From NCBI GenBank assembly GCA_944324965.1, contig CALUYH010000001.1:1-42815 (forward strand): a stretch of DNA of 42,815 bases. The letters run 5' to 3'. This DNA comes from Candidatus Avelusimicrobium gallinaceum. GTDB lineage: Bacteria; Elusimicrobiota; Elusimicrobia; Elusimicrobiales; Elusimicrobiaceae. The position numbers were made by a program, and so were the translations under genes. Positions 33,385 through 41,997 of this stretch are shown here, one piece after another. The notes under the pieces were generated by a model. That model worked only from the letters and a program-made list of their open reading frames with translations. It made no database searches and had not been told where the DNA came from. How positions within the stretch are numbered: the first letter of the stretch is position 1; every line of letters begins with the position of its first letter.

Positions 33385-34325
33385 ACTGGAAAGGCTTTCT
33401 GTATGCGGTTATTACATCCGCCACATTCGGGTTAATTCCTTTATTTACCTTGCCGCTTTTGCGTGCCGGCATGCAGGTGCCGTCTATTTTGTTTTACCGG
33501 TTTTTTATTGCGGTGCTGATGCTGGGCGTTTGCGCGTTTTTTACGCGGCGCTCCCTGCGGGTCAGCGCGAAAGAACTGGGGGTGCTGGGCGCGTTAAGCC
33601 TGCTGTATATCGGTTCGGCGGTTTTCCTGTTTTGGTCCTACCGGTATTTAGCCAGCGGCATTGCCACCACGATGATGTTCCTATACCCGGTGTTCGTGGC
33701 GCTGATTATGATTTACGTGTTTAAGGAAAAAAATTCCGTCTGGACGATGGCCGCCATCGTGCTGGCCATTGCCGGGGTGGCGCTGCTTTCCTGGAACGGG
33801 CACGAAGGGGGCGTAAGTTTTACGGGGATTTTGCTGGCGGTATTATCCGGCTTTTCGTACGGGATCTACATTATTGCGGTGAACAAATCGTCCGTGCGGG
33901 ATATGCCGGCCGACAAGCTGACGTTTTACGTGTTTGCATTCACGGCCGTTTGTATGTTGGCGGGGGCGCATTTTAAAGGTGGGCTGCAAGATGCACCCGA
34001 TTGGAAAAGCGATTTAAATTTAACGCTGCTGGCGCTTATCCCGACGGTGGTTTCCAACTTAACGTTGGTGCAGGCCATCAAACTCATCGGGTCCACATTC
34101 TCGTCTGTACTGGGGGCGATGGAACCGCTGACGGCGATGACGGTGGGGGTACTCGTGTTCCACGAGCCGTTCACCCGCTCCACGGCGTGGGGCGTGGCGC
34201 TGATTATTCTGGCGGTTACGCTGGTGGTGATGGCCCCCGCGCTGGAAAAGGGCTATCGTACGGGGAAGTTCTTGTATATTACCAAGGTAAAAGGGATTCA
34301 CCCCAACATACTGCCGTATCATTAA
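33378..34325 (+). CDS. EamA/DMT-superfamily transporter
   Basis: 315 residues with ten predicted membrane helices in two EamA repeats. The first ends around FLYPVFVALIMIYVFKEK, and the second has LIGSTFSSVLGAMEPLTAMTVGVLVFHEPF, the usual EamA tail motif with conserved Glu-Pro. The family exports metabolites or amino acids; the substrate cannot be inferred. Two ATGs (33372 and 33378) are possible; the second fits a transcription start 7 bases after the -10 box. The start overlaps the last codons of the pilin frame, which again suggests that the pilin frame is too long. The C-terminal tail (from about 295) is basic and probably cytoplasmic. Confidence 0.85.
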   Translation: MLNWKGFLYAVITSATFGLIPLFTLPLLRAGMQVPSILFYRFFIAVLMLGVCAFFTRRSLRVSAKELGVLGALSLLYIGSAVFLFWSYRYLASGIATTMMFLYPVFVALIMIYVFKEKNSVWTMAAIVLAIAGVALLSWNGHEGGVSFTGILLAVLSGFSYGIYIIAVNKSSVRDMPADKLTFYVFAFTAVCMLAGAHFKGGLQDAPDWKSDLNLTLLALIPTVVSNLTLVQAIKLIGSTFSSVLGAMEPLTAMTVGVLVFHEPFTRSTAWGVALIILAVTLVVMAPALEKGYRTGKFLYITKVKGIHPNILPYH

Positions 34326-34336
34326 TGGCTTTTTGG

Positions 34337-34342
34337 TACAAT
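34337..34342 (+). promoter_or_regulatory. -10 box of the envelope cluster
   Basis: TACAAT (34337-34342) lies 29 bases before ATG 34371, with AGGAG close to the start. It is the likely promoter for the pilin-like gene and the lipoprotein genes after it. Confidence 0.5.
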
Positions 34343-34370
34343 ATAAAAAAATTCATTCAAAGGAGAAAAT

Positions 34371-34820
34371 ATGCTTTTTGGACAACGCGGTTCTATTCAC
34401 ATGATTGTCTTGATTTTGGTAGTGCTGGTAGGTTTCGGGGCGGCTTTGGGCTGGCCCCAATACAAAAAACATCAAACCATTCGCGTGGCCAAACACGCTT
34501 TGGAGCTGGGCAAAGAAATCGCCTTCGCCGAAGCCACCTACAAAACAAAGTACGGCGCTTACACGCCCGATTTTACGCAGCTTAACGTAACGCTGCCGTG
34601 CCCGGTGGAAGAAAACGAGGGCCAAACGGAAATGGTTTGCCCCCATTACGTATACCGGCTGGTAGAGGGCAATATCCTGCGTGTAAAACACGTCAATTTG
34701 CCCAAATGGTTTGATTTAAATTTGGATGAAGGTTCGGTAGATTGTTCGCACGAAGAAGACTCCATCGCCGGCAGCCACATTTGCGGGCGGGTGGACGTAT
34801 CGGACATCGTGGAAAAATAA
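34371..34820 (+). CDS. Small pilin-like protein without a canonical processing site
   Basis: 149 residues. One N-terminal hydrophobic helix (about 10-28) ends in WPQYKKHQ, exactly like the PQYxxx turn of type IV pilins, and the next part (AKHALELGKEIAFAEATYKTKYGAYTPDFTQL) resembles the pilin alpha-1C helix and following loop. However, the FTxxE processing motif is missing: the sequence reads GQRGSIHMIVLIL, without Glu5. Four Cys in the rest may form disulfides. It may be a minor pilin-like assembly factor or an inner-membrane protein of pilin descent. AGGAG precedes the ATG. The lpoB gene follows after 12 bases. Confidence 0.65.
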   Translation: MLFGQRGSIHMIVLILVVLVGFGAALGWPQYKKHQTIRVAKHALELGKEIAFAEATYKTKYGAYTPDFTQLNVTLPCPVEENEGQTEMVCPHYVYRLVEGNILRVKHVNLPKWFDLNLDEGSVDCSHEEDSIAGSHICGRVDVSDIVEK

Positions 34821-34832
34821 CCGGGAGGTTGT

Positions 34833-35423
34833 ATGAAAAAACTTTTACTTGCCGTTTGTTTGCTGCCGCTGGCTTTTGCGTGCGCACCGCACGTGGAGCG
34901 GGTGGAAACCAATTTAATTAAAGACGTTTCCGGCGGCTGGAACGATACGGACGCGCAAATGGTGGCGCAGGAAATGATTACCGATTGCCTGCAAAGCGGT
35001 TGGTATACCCGCTTTTTAACCCGCTACGGCAAAGAACCGACGGTGATTGTGGGGACCGTATCCAACAACACGATGGAACACATCAATACGGACGTATTTA
35101 TTGAAGCGATGCAGCGGGCGCTGATTAATTCGGCCAAGGTGGATTTTGTGGCCTCTGCCGAAGAACGCGGCGACGTACGCACCGAACGGCTGGAACAGGA
35201 TGAGTTCGCCTCCGAAGAAACGCGCAAAGCGTTCGGCAAAGAAATCGGCGCCGACTATATGTTAAGCGGCGTGCTGAACTCGGTGGTGGACCAGGCCGGC
35301 AGCAAAGCGGTGGTGTTCTATCAGGTCAATTTAAAACTGATTGATATTGAAACGAACCAAATTGTTTGGAACGGACAGAAACAAATTAAAAAATACGTCA
35401 AACGCAGCAAAGTAACTTGGTAG
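34833..35423 (+). CDS. lpoB: LpoB-like penicillin-binding-protein activator lipoprotein
   Basis: 196 residues. Lipoprotein signal peptide with lipobox LAFAC (Cys at about 17). The mature part matches the LpoB/TolB-N-like fold: TVIVGTVSNNTMEHINTDVF, the AMQRALINSAKVDFV segment, EIGADYMLSGVLNSV and VNLKLIDIETNQIVWNGQKQIKK. In enterobacteria LpoB spans from the outer membrane to activate PBP1b; here the long disordered N-terminal linker is short, so the reach may differ. GGAGG precedes the ATG. It is followed after 8 bases by a COG3014-like lipoprotein, a pairing seen in other Gram-negative bacteria, supporting one operon for cell-wall synthesis. Confidence 0.88.
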   Translation: MKKLLLAVCLLPLAFACAPHVERVETNLIKDVSGGWNDTDAQMVAQEMITDCLQSGWYTRFLTRYGKEPTVIVGTVSNNTMEHINTDVFIEAMQRALINSAKVDFVASAEERGDVRTERLEQDEFASEETRKAFGKEIGADYMLSGVLNSVVDQAGSKAVVFYQVNLKLIDIETNQIVWNGQKQIKKYVKRSKVTW

Positions 35424-35431
35424 GATTTGTT

Positions 35432-36742
35432 ATGAAGGCGCGCATATGCTTGTTGGGGCTGGTGTTGTTTTGCTCCGCGTGTGCGGCGCCTTCTTTGCGT
35501 TATAAAGTGGAAATCACCCGGCTGGAAGCGCGCGGCCAATTTAAAGAAGCCGCCCAGCGAGTGGAAGATAAGAAAAACAAACTTTACAACGGCAAGGACG
35601 AAGTCCTGCTGGACCTGGACCGCGCCACCCTGCTGCACGACGCACAGGAGCCCGCCGCCAGCGATTCGCTTTTCGCCTCTGCCCAGGCACGCATTTCGGA
35701 CGCTTACGCCAAAAGCATTTCAGGCACCGCCGGGCAGCTTATTCTAAACGATTGGACGGCCGCCTATGCCGTCCCCGCCTACGAACAAGCCCTTACCTAT
35801 TATTACCGGGCGCAAAATTTTTTGCAGCAGGGCGATGTGTCTTCGGCCGCGGTGGAAGCCCGCAAGGCCGTGTTCTTTTTGGACCATTTGCGCGCCGATA
35901 AAAAAACCGGCTATAACGACGACCCGTTTGTGCAGTATTTTGCCAGCCTGGTATTTGAATCCGTCGGCGAACGTTCCGACGCGCGCATCGCGCGCACAAA
36001 TGCGTTTAACGCCTACGAGCGGCTGGGGAAAGAACTGCACCTTTCCGTGCCGGATTTCCCGGTGCCGGCTAACGCGGACGAACTGGGCGAAGTGATTCTG
36101 GTGCATTACAACGGCCGTATGCCGCTTAAAAAATCCCAAACGCTGCAGGTGGCGTGGGACCGCGCGCTGTGGCTGGCGTCCGCCGAGCAGGAAACGGCGG
36201 GGGGCGTATCGCCCGAAGTGCAAAACGCACTGGCCGCGGGGCTGATGGGCTCGGCCGTGACGCTTTCCGTCCCCGGTTGGATAGAACAGCCGACGCGGGT
36301 AAAATTTTCGGAAGTGCAAGCCGGCGGGCAACGCTATTTCACCCAAAAAACGGCCGATTTGGCGGCTGCCGCCAAGCTGGATTTGGAAGAAAAAATGCCC
36401 GGCATTTTATTCCGCACCGCCGCCCGCGCCGTCACCAAGCGGGTGGCCGCCGTGCAGGCCCGGCATGCGGTGTCCTCGGCCGCCAACGACGATACCTGGG
36501 GCGACCTGGCAGAAATGCTGGTAAGCGCCTTTGGCGCCGCCACCGAAACGGCCGACACGCGCCAGTGGTTCACCCTGCCGGCCGAAGTGCGTATGGCGCG
36601 CATTTTCCTGCCGCCGGGCACGCAAAATATACGCCTGTTGTTTCGTGACGGATATGGTAATATAGTAGGAGAACACCTGTTTGAAAATGTGCCGGTAAAA
36701 CGGGGGGAGCGGGTTTTCCTGCATTACCGTACGGCTTATTGA
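35432..36742 (+). CDS. COG3014-like lipoprotein
   Basis: 436 residues with lipobox LFCSAC (Cys at about 16). The first 200 residues are TPR-like helices (RLEARGQFKEAAQRVE, YEQALTYYYRAQNFLQQGDVSSAAVEARKA), and the second half is mixed and ends in a beta-rich domain (PPGTQNIRLLFRDGYGN). This is the layout of COG3014 proteins, which are often encoded beside LpoB. The ATG at 35432 is preferred to 35417, which would overlap the lpoB stop and put extra residues before the signal. The function is not established; the context suggests outer-membrane-anchored control of peptidoglycan synthesis. Confidence 0.78.
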   Translation: MKARICLLGLVLFCSACAAPSLRYKVEITRLEARGQFKEAAQRVEDKKNKLYNGKDEVLLDLDRATLLHDAQEPAASDSLFASAQARISDAYAKSISGTAGQLILNDWTAAYAVPAYEQALTYYYRAQNFLQQGDVSSAAVEARKAVFFLDHLRADKKTGYNDDPFVQYFASLVFESVGERSDARIARTNAFNAYERLGKELHLSVPDFPVPANADELGEVILVHYNGRMPLKKSQTLQVAWDRALWLASAEQETAGGVSPEVQNALAAGLMGSAVTLSVPGWIEQPTRVKFSEVQAGGQRYFTQKTADLAAAAKLDLEEKMPGILFRTAARAVTKRVAAVQARHAVSSAANDDTWGDLAEMLVSAFGAATETADTRQWFTLPAEVRMARIFLPPGTQNIRLLFRDGYGNIVGEHLFENVPVKRGERVFLHYRTAY

Positions 36743-36750
36743 GAGGAGTT

Positions 36751-37686
36751 ATGAAAAAACTATTGTTGGGCGCCGCGGCGCTGTGTTTGTGCGCGTGTGC
36801 GGGGCTGAATAAAAATACGGTTAATTACCGGATGAACGAGTACGATGCCGCCAAATACTATGTGGTGGCGGGCGAAGGCACCAGCAAGGAATCCGCCTCG
36901 GACAACGCGCTTGAAAATATGCGCCGCGAAATGGTGCAAAACGCCCCGGCCGCCGCCAACCAGGGCGTGGTGACGGATTTGATGGCTAACGCATCGGTGG
37001 AAAAAGTCTGGCGCGATCAGGATTTTTCCGGCAAACATTATTACGCGCTGGCGGTTCTTTCCCGCAGCAAAGCGCGCAAAGTACTCACGCCGCTGCTGGA
37101 GCAGGAAGACGAAAAATTAAAAGGTCTTTCCGCCCAATTTGCCACGCCGGCCAATCCGCTGGCGGATTTAAAAGTGGCGTTCCAAATGCAGCCGGTGGTT
37201 TCCCGCCGCGCCGCGTTGGACGAAATATACCAGTTTTTGGACGCTTCCCGCCAAAGCTACCAGCCGGACGTGTTTATCCCGTACAAAACGATGCTGCAGG
37301 ATAAATTGGCCGCCGTGTTGGTGGCGGTGGACGTGCAGGGCGTGGAAAGCGAAGTATTGGTGACGTATGTGGTGGACGCCTTGAACCGGATGGGGTTAGG
37401 CGTGGTGGATGCCTCGGCGCCGGACAAAGTGCTGGAAGTGCAAATCCAAACCGATGTGGACGAATACGATTCCCAAAAAGTAGCCGGCTTGGTCTGGTGC
37501 TCCAGCGGGGCCGCCATCAGCCTGGTGGACGCGACGCGCGGGGTGACCTTTGCGCGGTTTAACGTACACGAACGGGCCGGCACGACCCGCGCGGCCGATT
37601 CGCTGCGCAAAAGTATGCAAAGCGTGGGCGAACAAGCCGCCCAACAGATTTCCAACCGTTTGGAAATATATTTAAAAACAAAATAG
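36751..37686 (+). CDS. LPP20-like lipoprotein
   Basis: 311 residues. Lipobox CLCAC (Cys at about 16). Residues about 40-110 match the LPP20/FlgT-N fold: YYVVAGEGTSKESASDNALENM, then a beta strand HYYALAVLSRSKAR. The C-terminal 130 residues resemble a TolB-N/CsgG-like nucleotide-free fold (VTYVVDALNRMGLGVVD, VLEVQIQTDVDEYD). GAGGAG precedes ATG 36751. It is third in the lipoprotein operon after lpoB and the COG3014 gene, so the three may form an outer-membrane complex. An FKBP isomerase gene follows after 9 bases and could help fold them. Confidence 0.72.
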   Translation: MKKLLLGAAALCLCACAGLNKNTVNYRMNEYDAAKYYVVAGEGTSKESASDNALENMRREMVQNAPAAANQGVVTDLMANASVEKVWRDQDFSGKHYYALAVLSRSKARKVLTPLLEQEDEKLKGLSAQFATPANPLADLKVAFQMQPVVSRRAALDEIYQFLDASRQSYQPDVFIPYKTMLQDKLAAVLVAVDVQGVESEVLVTYVVDALNRMGLGVVDASAPDKVLEVQIQTDVDEYDSQKVAGLVWCSSGAAISLVDATRGVTFARFNVHERAGTTRAADSLRKSMQSVGEQAAQQISNRLEIYLKTK

Positions 37687-37695
37687 GAGAAACAA

Positions 37696-38397
37696 ATGAA
37701 AAAAATCTTATTGGCTTTCTTGTTGGCGTGCCCGGTGTTGGCCGCCGCGCAGGACGCCGCCCAACCGGCGGCCGCCCCCGAAACAAATGTGCAAAGCGTG
37801 GCGGAACGCAACAAAATGCTCTATTCGCTGGGGTTTTTGTTGGGGGACAATTTAAAACGCCAGCTTATTTTGGATAACGAAGATGACTACAAAGCCCTTT
37901 CCCAAGGGATGCGCGACAGCCTGCTGAACAAAAAATCGCAGACCGATTTGGACGCGTACAAACCGGCCATCATCCAAAAATACCAGGATGACGCCAAAAC
38001 CATTTCCGCCAAACGCGAAGCCGACCAGCAGGAATACATGGCCAACTTCAAGAAAGAAAAAGGCGTGAAAACCTTGGATAACGGCACGATGATGAAGCTC
38101 ACCCGCGCCGGCAAAGGTAAAACGCCCAAGGCCGACGGCAGCGTGAAGGTGCACTATACCGGTACCTTGATTGACGGCACCAAGTTTGACAGTTCCCGCG
38201 ACCGCAACGAAGCGTTTGAAACCAAACTGACGGACGTCATCCCGTGCTGGACCAAAGCCCTCCAGCAGATGAAGCCCGGCTCCCGCGCCAAAGTGGTCTG
38301 CCCGCCCGATACGGCTTACGGCAACCGCCCCGTGGGGCAGATTCCGCCCAACTCCGTGTTGGTGTTTGATATTGAAATGCTGGAATTGGTGAAATAA
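37696..38397 (+). CDS. Periplasmic FKBP-type peptidyl-prolyl isomerase
   Basis: 233 residues with a signal peptide (cut near AAAQ, about 19). An N-terminal helical dimerisation domain of the FkpA/Mip type (LGFLLGDNLKRQL, ALSQGMRDSLLNKKS) precedes a C-terminal FKBP domain: KVHYTGTLIDGTKFDSS, LQQMKPGSRAKVVCPPDTAYGN, IPPNSVLVFDIEML. One deviation: the usual VIPGW reads VIPCW, placing a Cys in the active-site strand. It would speed proline isomerisation and act as chaperone for envelope proteins. AGGAGA precedes the ATG; the stop overlaps the next start (TAATG). Confidence 0.93.
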   Translation: MKKILLAFLLACPVLAAAQDAAQPAAAPETNVQSVAERNKMLYSLGFLLGDNLKRQLILDNEDDYKALSQGMRDSLLNKKSQTDLDAYKPAIIQKYQDDAKTISAKREADQQEYMANFKKEKGVKTLDNGTMMKLTRAGKGKTPKADGSVKVHYTGTLIDGTKFDSSRDRNEAFETKLTDVIPCWTKALQQMKPGSRAKVVCPPDTAYGNRPVGQIPPNSVLVFDIEMLELVK

Positions 38398-38984
38398 TGT
38401 CTAAAACCAGCTATGCTTTGATAGGTCTGATGCTGGCCGCGCTCGTGTATATGGGCGCGGTCCGCCTCTATCAGGCATACGACCGCCGTGCCCAGCAAAA
38501 AGCGGCCGAAGCCGCCGCCCTGGCCAATACGTTTACGTTTCAAAATGTGCCGGTGTCGCTGGCGGCACCCAAGCCGGAGCCGGTCAGCCGCCCGGTGGCG
38601 TTTGCCCCGGCGCAGAGTGCCATTTTTCTGGAAAGCACGCCGCTGACCGAGGAACAAAAAACCCAACAGGCCCAGGATACCATTACCTCTATTTTGGACG
38701 ATTACAAAACGGACCCCAATTTGCAAAAATTCAACCGGGAACTCTCCGCCGCCACTCACGGCGACGCGGCCGATTTGGGCGCGTTAAGCGGGGTGGAACT
38801 GGTGCGTATTTTGCAGGAGAACCCGCAGGTGCGCCAAGTCGTGCAGCAAAATATGCAAAATCCGGCTTTCGCCAAAACCGTGCAGGAAATTTTTACGAAC
38901 CCCCAATTTGTGCAAAGCGTGCAGCAATTGCAGGGGGCCGATATCGCACTGCCGCCCGGGCAAGAGCCAAAAAAAACGAAATAG
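38397..38984 (+). CDS. Membrane-anchored protein of unknown function
   Basis: 195 residues. One N-terminal membrane helix (about 7-26), a Pro/Ala-rich linker (about 45-80), then a helical domain with a repeated pattern (LVRILQENPQVRQVVQQNMQNP, FAKTVQEIFTNPQFVQSVQQL), which looks like two or three NP-x-F/V-xx-VQ repeats. The tail is basic. I recognise no named family. It starts on the last base of the FKBP stop, so it is translated with it; the topology suggests a periplasmic domain held in the inner membrane. It may be a partner or client of the lipoprotein set. Confidence 0.7.
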   Translation: MSKTSYALIGLMLAALVYMGAVRLYQAYDRRAQQKAAEAAALANTFTFQNVPVSLAAPKPEPVSRPVAFAPAQSAIFLESTPLTEEQKTQQAQDTITSILDDYKTDPNLQKFNRELSAATHGDAADLGALSGVELVRILQENPQVRQVVQQNMQNPAFAKTVQEIFTNPQFVQSVQQLQGADIALPPGQEPKKTK

Positions 38985-39029
38985 CAACGGAAAAATATAG
39001 TATTCTATAAAGTGACAGGAGGTTACCCC

Positions 39030-39515
39030 GTGCTTAAAATTTTTGTCAAAGCCGCTATTTTAGTTTTTATTATTTTAAGTATTTATTTTATTGTAAATCC
39101 GTCTGCCTGTTCCAATATGCTGATGGGCCGCGTGACGAACTCCCGGGAAACGGAGCCGATGACGGCGCAGCCGGCCGGCGACCATAGCGAACTGTTCACC
39201 CCGACGGGCGACCAACCCTTGGCTACGGACGTTACGGGCGTGGTGGACACGAACACCTTGACGGAAGAAGAAGCTCCCGCCTATTCCCAGGACGATATTG
39301 ACTACGCCATCGCCAGCCGCTACGTAGAGCTGGAAAACGAATACGCCAAAAACAATATGTTAGGCAAAGATACGGCCCAGGAAATATCGTACATCGTAAT
39401 GGACGACTTTGAACTGACGCAGCAGGAATGGGAATCTTTCCTGCAGCGCGCTACGGAAAGCAATTTGTTTGACAAAATCCGCAGCGAACAGTTGCCCGCC
39501 GATACGGCCAAATAA
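39030..39515 (+). CDS. Small single-span membrane protein, unknown
   Basis: 161 residues from a GTG start chosen because AGGAGG (39017-39022) is 7 bases upstream; a GTG at 39012 in the same frame would lie before that site. One membrane helix (about 6-24, AILVFIILSIYFIV) is followed by an acidic, Thr-rich soluble part. The last 70 residues are helical and Glu/Asp-rich (DIDYAIASRYVELENEYAKNN, FELTQQEWESFLQRA). No family recognised. It is the last gene of the plus-strand envelope cluster, with its own terminator 17 bases after the stop. Confidence 0.68.
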   Translation: MLKIFVKAAILVFIILSIYFIVNPSACSNMLMGRVTNSRETEPMTAQPAGDHSELFTPTGDQPLATDVTGVVDTNTLTEEEAPAYSQDDIDYAIASRYVELENEYAKNNMLGKDTAQEISYIVMDDFELTQQEWESFLQRATESNLFDKIRSEQLPADTAK

Positions 39516-39531
39516 AATCAACCGCTATTTA

Positions 39532-39559
39532 AAAACCGCCTGGAAACAGGCGGTTTTTT
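39532..39559 (+). terminator. Terminator of the envelope cluster
   Basis: AAAACCGCCTG (39532-39542) pairs with CAGGCGGTTTT (39547-39557) over a GAAA loop, then a T6 run. Confidence 0.93.
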
Positions 39560-39661
39560 ATTGCCCTCGTGGCAACGGGTCGCGTGCCGATACCCGCGGC
39601 AAGCGGCTGGAAGCACGGCGTGGCGGCGGAGTGTAACCTGCCGCGGCAGTTGGCAAAACAG

Positions 39662-39692
39662 AAAAAACCCCGCGCTTTGTGCGCGGGGTTTT
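39662..39692 (-). terminator. Terminator of the AI-2E-family transporter operon
   Basis: AAAACCCCGCGC (39664-39675) pairs with GCGCGGGGTTTT (39681-39692). On the minus strand it ends in six T. It lies 17 bases past the stop at 39709; the symmetric A/T flanks could also work rightward. Confidence 0.9.
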
Positions 39693-39708
39693 ATAAGGGA
39701 TTTTTCCG

Positions 39709-40728
39709 TCAGTGCGGCAAACGCCCGGCCAAAAATTCGGCCACCGGGCGGGTGTGTTTGATTTTGCTTAATACGATTTTGATGGAGGCCGTAATCGGCA
39801 CGGACAAAAACGCACCCGGCACGCCCCAAACAAGCGTCCAAAAAATTAAGCACGCCACCACCGTGGCGGGGTGTAAATCCATCCCTTCCCCCAAAAAGCG
39901 CGGTTCCACCAGGTTGCCGATGGTAAATTCCGTTGCCGCCAGCAGGCCCAGCACGATAAAGAACTGCGGCCCCAGCCCAAACTGCAAAAACAGCACCGGC
40001 GCCGGCAGCAGTACGGCGATGATAGACCCTACGCTCGGGATAAAATTAAGCAGGAACATAAACATTGCAAACAGGGCCGCCAGTTTTACCTGGAAGCCGA
40101 ACAAAATGGCCGCCGCAATCAACCCCGTGGCCAGCGAGGCCATCAGTTTAACGGACAAATACACCGACACGTTGGCCAGCATTTCCTTAATGGCCGGGTT
40201 GGTGATGGGCTGCGTTTTTTTGCTGCCGAACAGGAAGAACGTCATAAACAAGATGATTAGCGTAGTGTTGGAAACAATGCTGAACACCTTGCCGCCAAAG
40301 TTGCGCAGCCAGTTAAACAGCGGCAGTTCGCGCAGGTAGGTTTCCAAAAAGTTTTGGTTGAGCGTAATGCCGTGCTGCTGCAAACGCAGGGCGATGTCGT
40401 TAATGGTATCAATCAAGTTTTGGCGATATACTTCGGCCCCTTTTAAAAACGTGCCTACCGAGTTGACCGTAAAGAAAATAACCCCCGCAAAAATGAATAC
40501 ACACAGCAAGATGGAAATGGTCATCGCCAGCCACGACGGGAAGGAGAACTTGTGTTTCATATACAGCGTCATTTGGGCGAGAATGGTGTAGAGCAGGATG
40601 GAGATGACGAAGGGTATCAGTAACGTTTTGGTGTACACCAAAAACGCGGTTACCACGCCGGCGGCAATAATCGTTAGGCAAATGGCGCTGGCTTTCAGGT
40701 AATAGAAGGTTGGTTTATCCGTAAACAT
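39709..40728 (-). CDS. AI-2E transporter family (PerM-like) membrane protein
   Basis: 339 residues with seven or eight predicted membrane helices and a soluble insert (about 100-150). Family motifs are in the C-terminal half: LLNFIPSVGSIIAVLLPAP, EFTIGNLVEPRFLGEGMDLHP and FWTLVWGVPGAFLSVPI. The family was named for AI-2 export, but members also include Na+/H+ antiporters, so the substrate is uncertain. Last gene of a minus-strand operon; its start overlaps the preceding gene by 14 bases, with GGGGG as ribosome-binding site. Confidence 0.9.
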   Translation of the reverse strand: MFTDKPTFYYLKASAICLTIIAAGVVTAFLVYTKTLLIPFVISILLYTILAQMTLYMKHKFSFPSWLAMTISILLCVFIFAGVIFFTVNSVGTFLKGAEVYRQNLIDTINDIALRLQQHGITLNQNFLETYLRELPLFNWLRNFGGKVFSIVSNTTLIILFMTFFLFGSKKTQPITNPAIKEMLANVSVYLSVKLMASLATGLIAAAILFGFQVKLAALFAMFMFLLNFIPSVGSIIAVLLPAPVLFLQFGLGPQFFIVLGLLAATEFTIGNLVEPRFLGEGMDLHPATVVACLIFWTLVWGVPGAFLSVPITASIKIVLSKIKHTRPVAEFLAGRLPH

Positions 40729-41239
40729 GCGGCCCCCTGTTTCGTTCGGTTTTTTTGGCTATTTCGCGCGCCAGAAAGAGGATTTTCCCGGTCAGGCTGG
40801 CGGCATCGTTTTGGCAGGACGTCAGCAGCCAGACGTTGAGCTTTGCCGCCGTAAAACCGTTGTAGCTGCGGCAGAAAGCGTCGTAGGCGGTGGTGAACTC
40901 GTCACACGCGCGGGAAAGCGTTTTGGCGCGGCTGTTAAGCCCTTTGGCCGCCAGCGCTAAGTCGCCGGCCCAGTCGGCATCCTTGTAGGTGCGGGCCTGG
41001 TTGCGGGTCTGCGTCCAAAAAGGCTCTGCTTCATCCAGCTTTTGGCGCAACTCCTGGCAGTATTGGTTAAACTGCCCGGCAAACGCGTCGTCACGCACGG
41101 CCAAGTCTTTATGCAGTTGCAAGATAATCTGGTCCAGCCGGCGGGTAAAGTCGCGCAGAGTATGCGCGGCGGCGATTAAATCTGCCCGGAACGTATCGCA
41201 CCGGGCGGAAATTTGGTCTAACAAAGTTTCACAGTTCAT
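40715..41239 (-). CDS. Helical protein of unknown function
   Basis: 174 residues, almost entirely helical with regular hydrophobic spacing, no signal peptide and no membrane helix. Four Cys and several aromatic residues are scattered. The first half (TLRDFTRRLDQIILQLHKDLAVRDD) could form a coiled coil. No family recognised. It overlaps the histidine kinase stop (ATGA, 41236-41239) and the transporter start, so it is tightly coupled to both and may link kinase and transporter, or act as a structural four-helix protein. This is inferred only from position. Confidence 0.72.
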   Translation of the reverse strand: MNCETLLDQISARCDTFRADLIAAAHTLRDFTRRLDQIILQLHKDLAVRDDAFAGQFNQYCQELRQKLDEAEPFWTQTRNQARTYKDADWAGDLALAAKGLNSRAKTLSRACDEFTTAYDAFCRSYNGFTAAKLNVWLLTSCQNDAASLTGKILFLAREIAKKTERNRGPHVYG

Positions 41240-41988
41240 ACAATTGGAAAGCTGATGGTAAAAATAGAACCCAGGCCCCGGTCGGACACGACGCTGATGG
41301 ACCCGTCGTGCAAGTCCAAAATGCGTTTGACCATCGGCAACCCCAAGCCCCAGCCGCTTACCTGACCGGTGAAGTAATCATCCACCTGGTAGAACGGCTC
41401 AAAAATCCGGTTTACGTCCTGCGGGCGTATGCCTGCTCCGTAATCCCGCACCGAAATGGAAATACTGTCGCCGTGGTTGGCGCATTGTACTTTGATGATT
41501 TTTTCCATTTTGTTGTTAAATTTGATGGCGTTGGCCAACAACTCGCGGATGCACAGGCGGAGCATTTCTTCGTTGGCGGTTACGCTCAGGTGTTCCGGGC
41601 AATCTATTTCCACAAACGTGCCGCGCTTGAGGGAAGCATCCTCCGGCATCGCGGCCGGCGGGGTGTTTTCTTCTTCCTGGGCGATGGCCTTGGAGGCGCA
41701 CTCCTTGATGAGGTTTTTTAAATAAACGGGTTGTTTTTCAATTCCCTCGGTTTGGGCGGTCATTACTTTGTTGAAGGACATCAGTTTGTCCACCAACACC
41801 GACATCCGCCCGCCCTGCTTGTTGATTTCCTCCAACGCTTTGGACGTAAAGGGGGAAAACTTTTCCTTCTTGGCCTGGGACAAAATCGCCTCGGAGTAGC
41901 CGTTGATAATGGAAAGCGGCGTTTTTAATTTGTGCGAAATCAATAGCAGCGCGCGGGAAGTAATCACAACGTCTTTCTGTTCACTCAT
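41236..41988 (-). CDS. Soluble sensor histidine kinase
   Basis: 250 residues. The HisKA domain begins almost at the N-terminus, with the phospho-acceptor H19 in LLISHKLKTPLSIINGYSE. The ATPase domain has the N-box ELLANAIKFN, G1 RDYGAGI, F-box FEPFY and G2 WGLGLPMVKRIL, all intact. There is no membrane helix, PAS or other input domain, and no response regulator in the window. Input may come from a partner, perhaps the helical protein encoded next. AGGAG precedes the ATG and covers the stop of the beta-barrel gene, so all four genes form one operon. Confidence 0.9.
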   Translation of the reverse strand: MSEQKDVVITSRALLLISHKLKTPLSIINGYSEAILSQAKKEKFSPFTSKALEEINKQGGRMSVLVDKLMSFNKVMTAQTEGIEKQPVYLKNLIKECASKAIAQEEENTPPAAMPEDASLKRGTFVEIDCPEHLSVTANEEMLRLCIRELLANAIKFNNKMEKIIKVQCANHGDSISISVRDYGAGIRPQDVNRIFEPFYQVDDYFTGQVSGWGLGLPMVKRILDLHDGSISVVSDRGLGSIFTISFPIV

Positions 41989-41997
41989 ATCCGGCTC

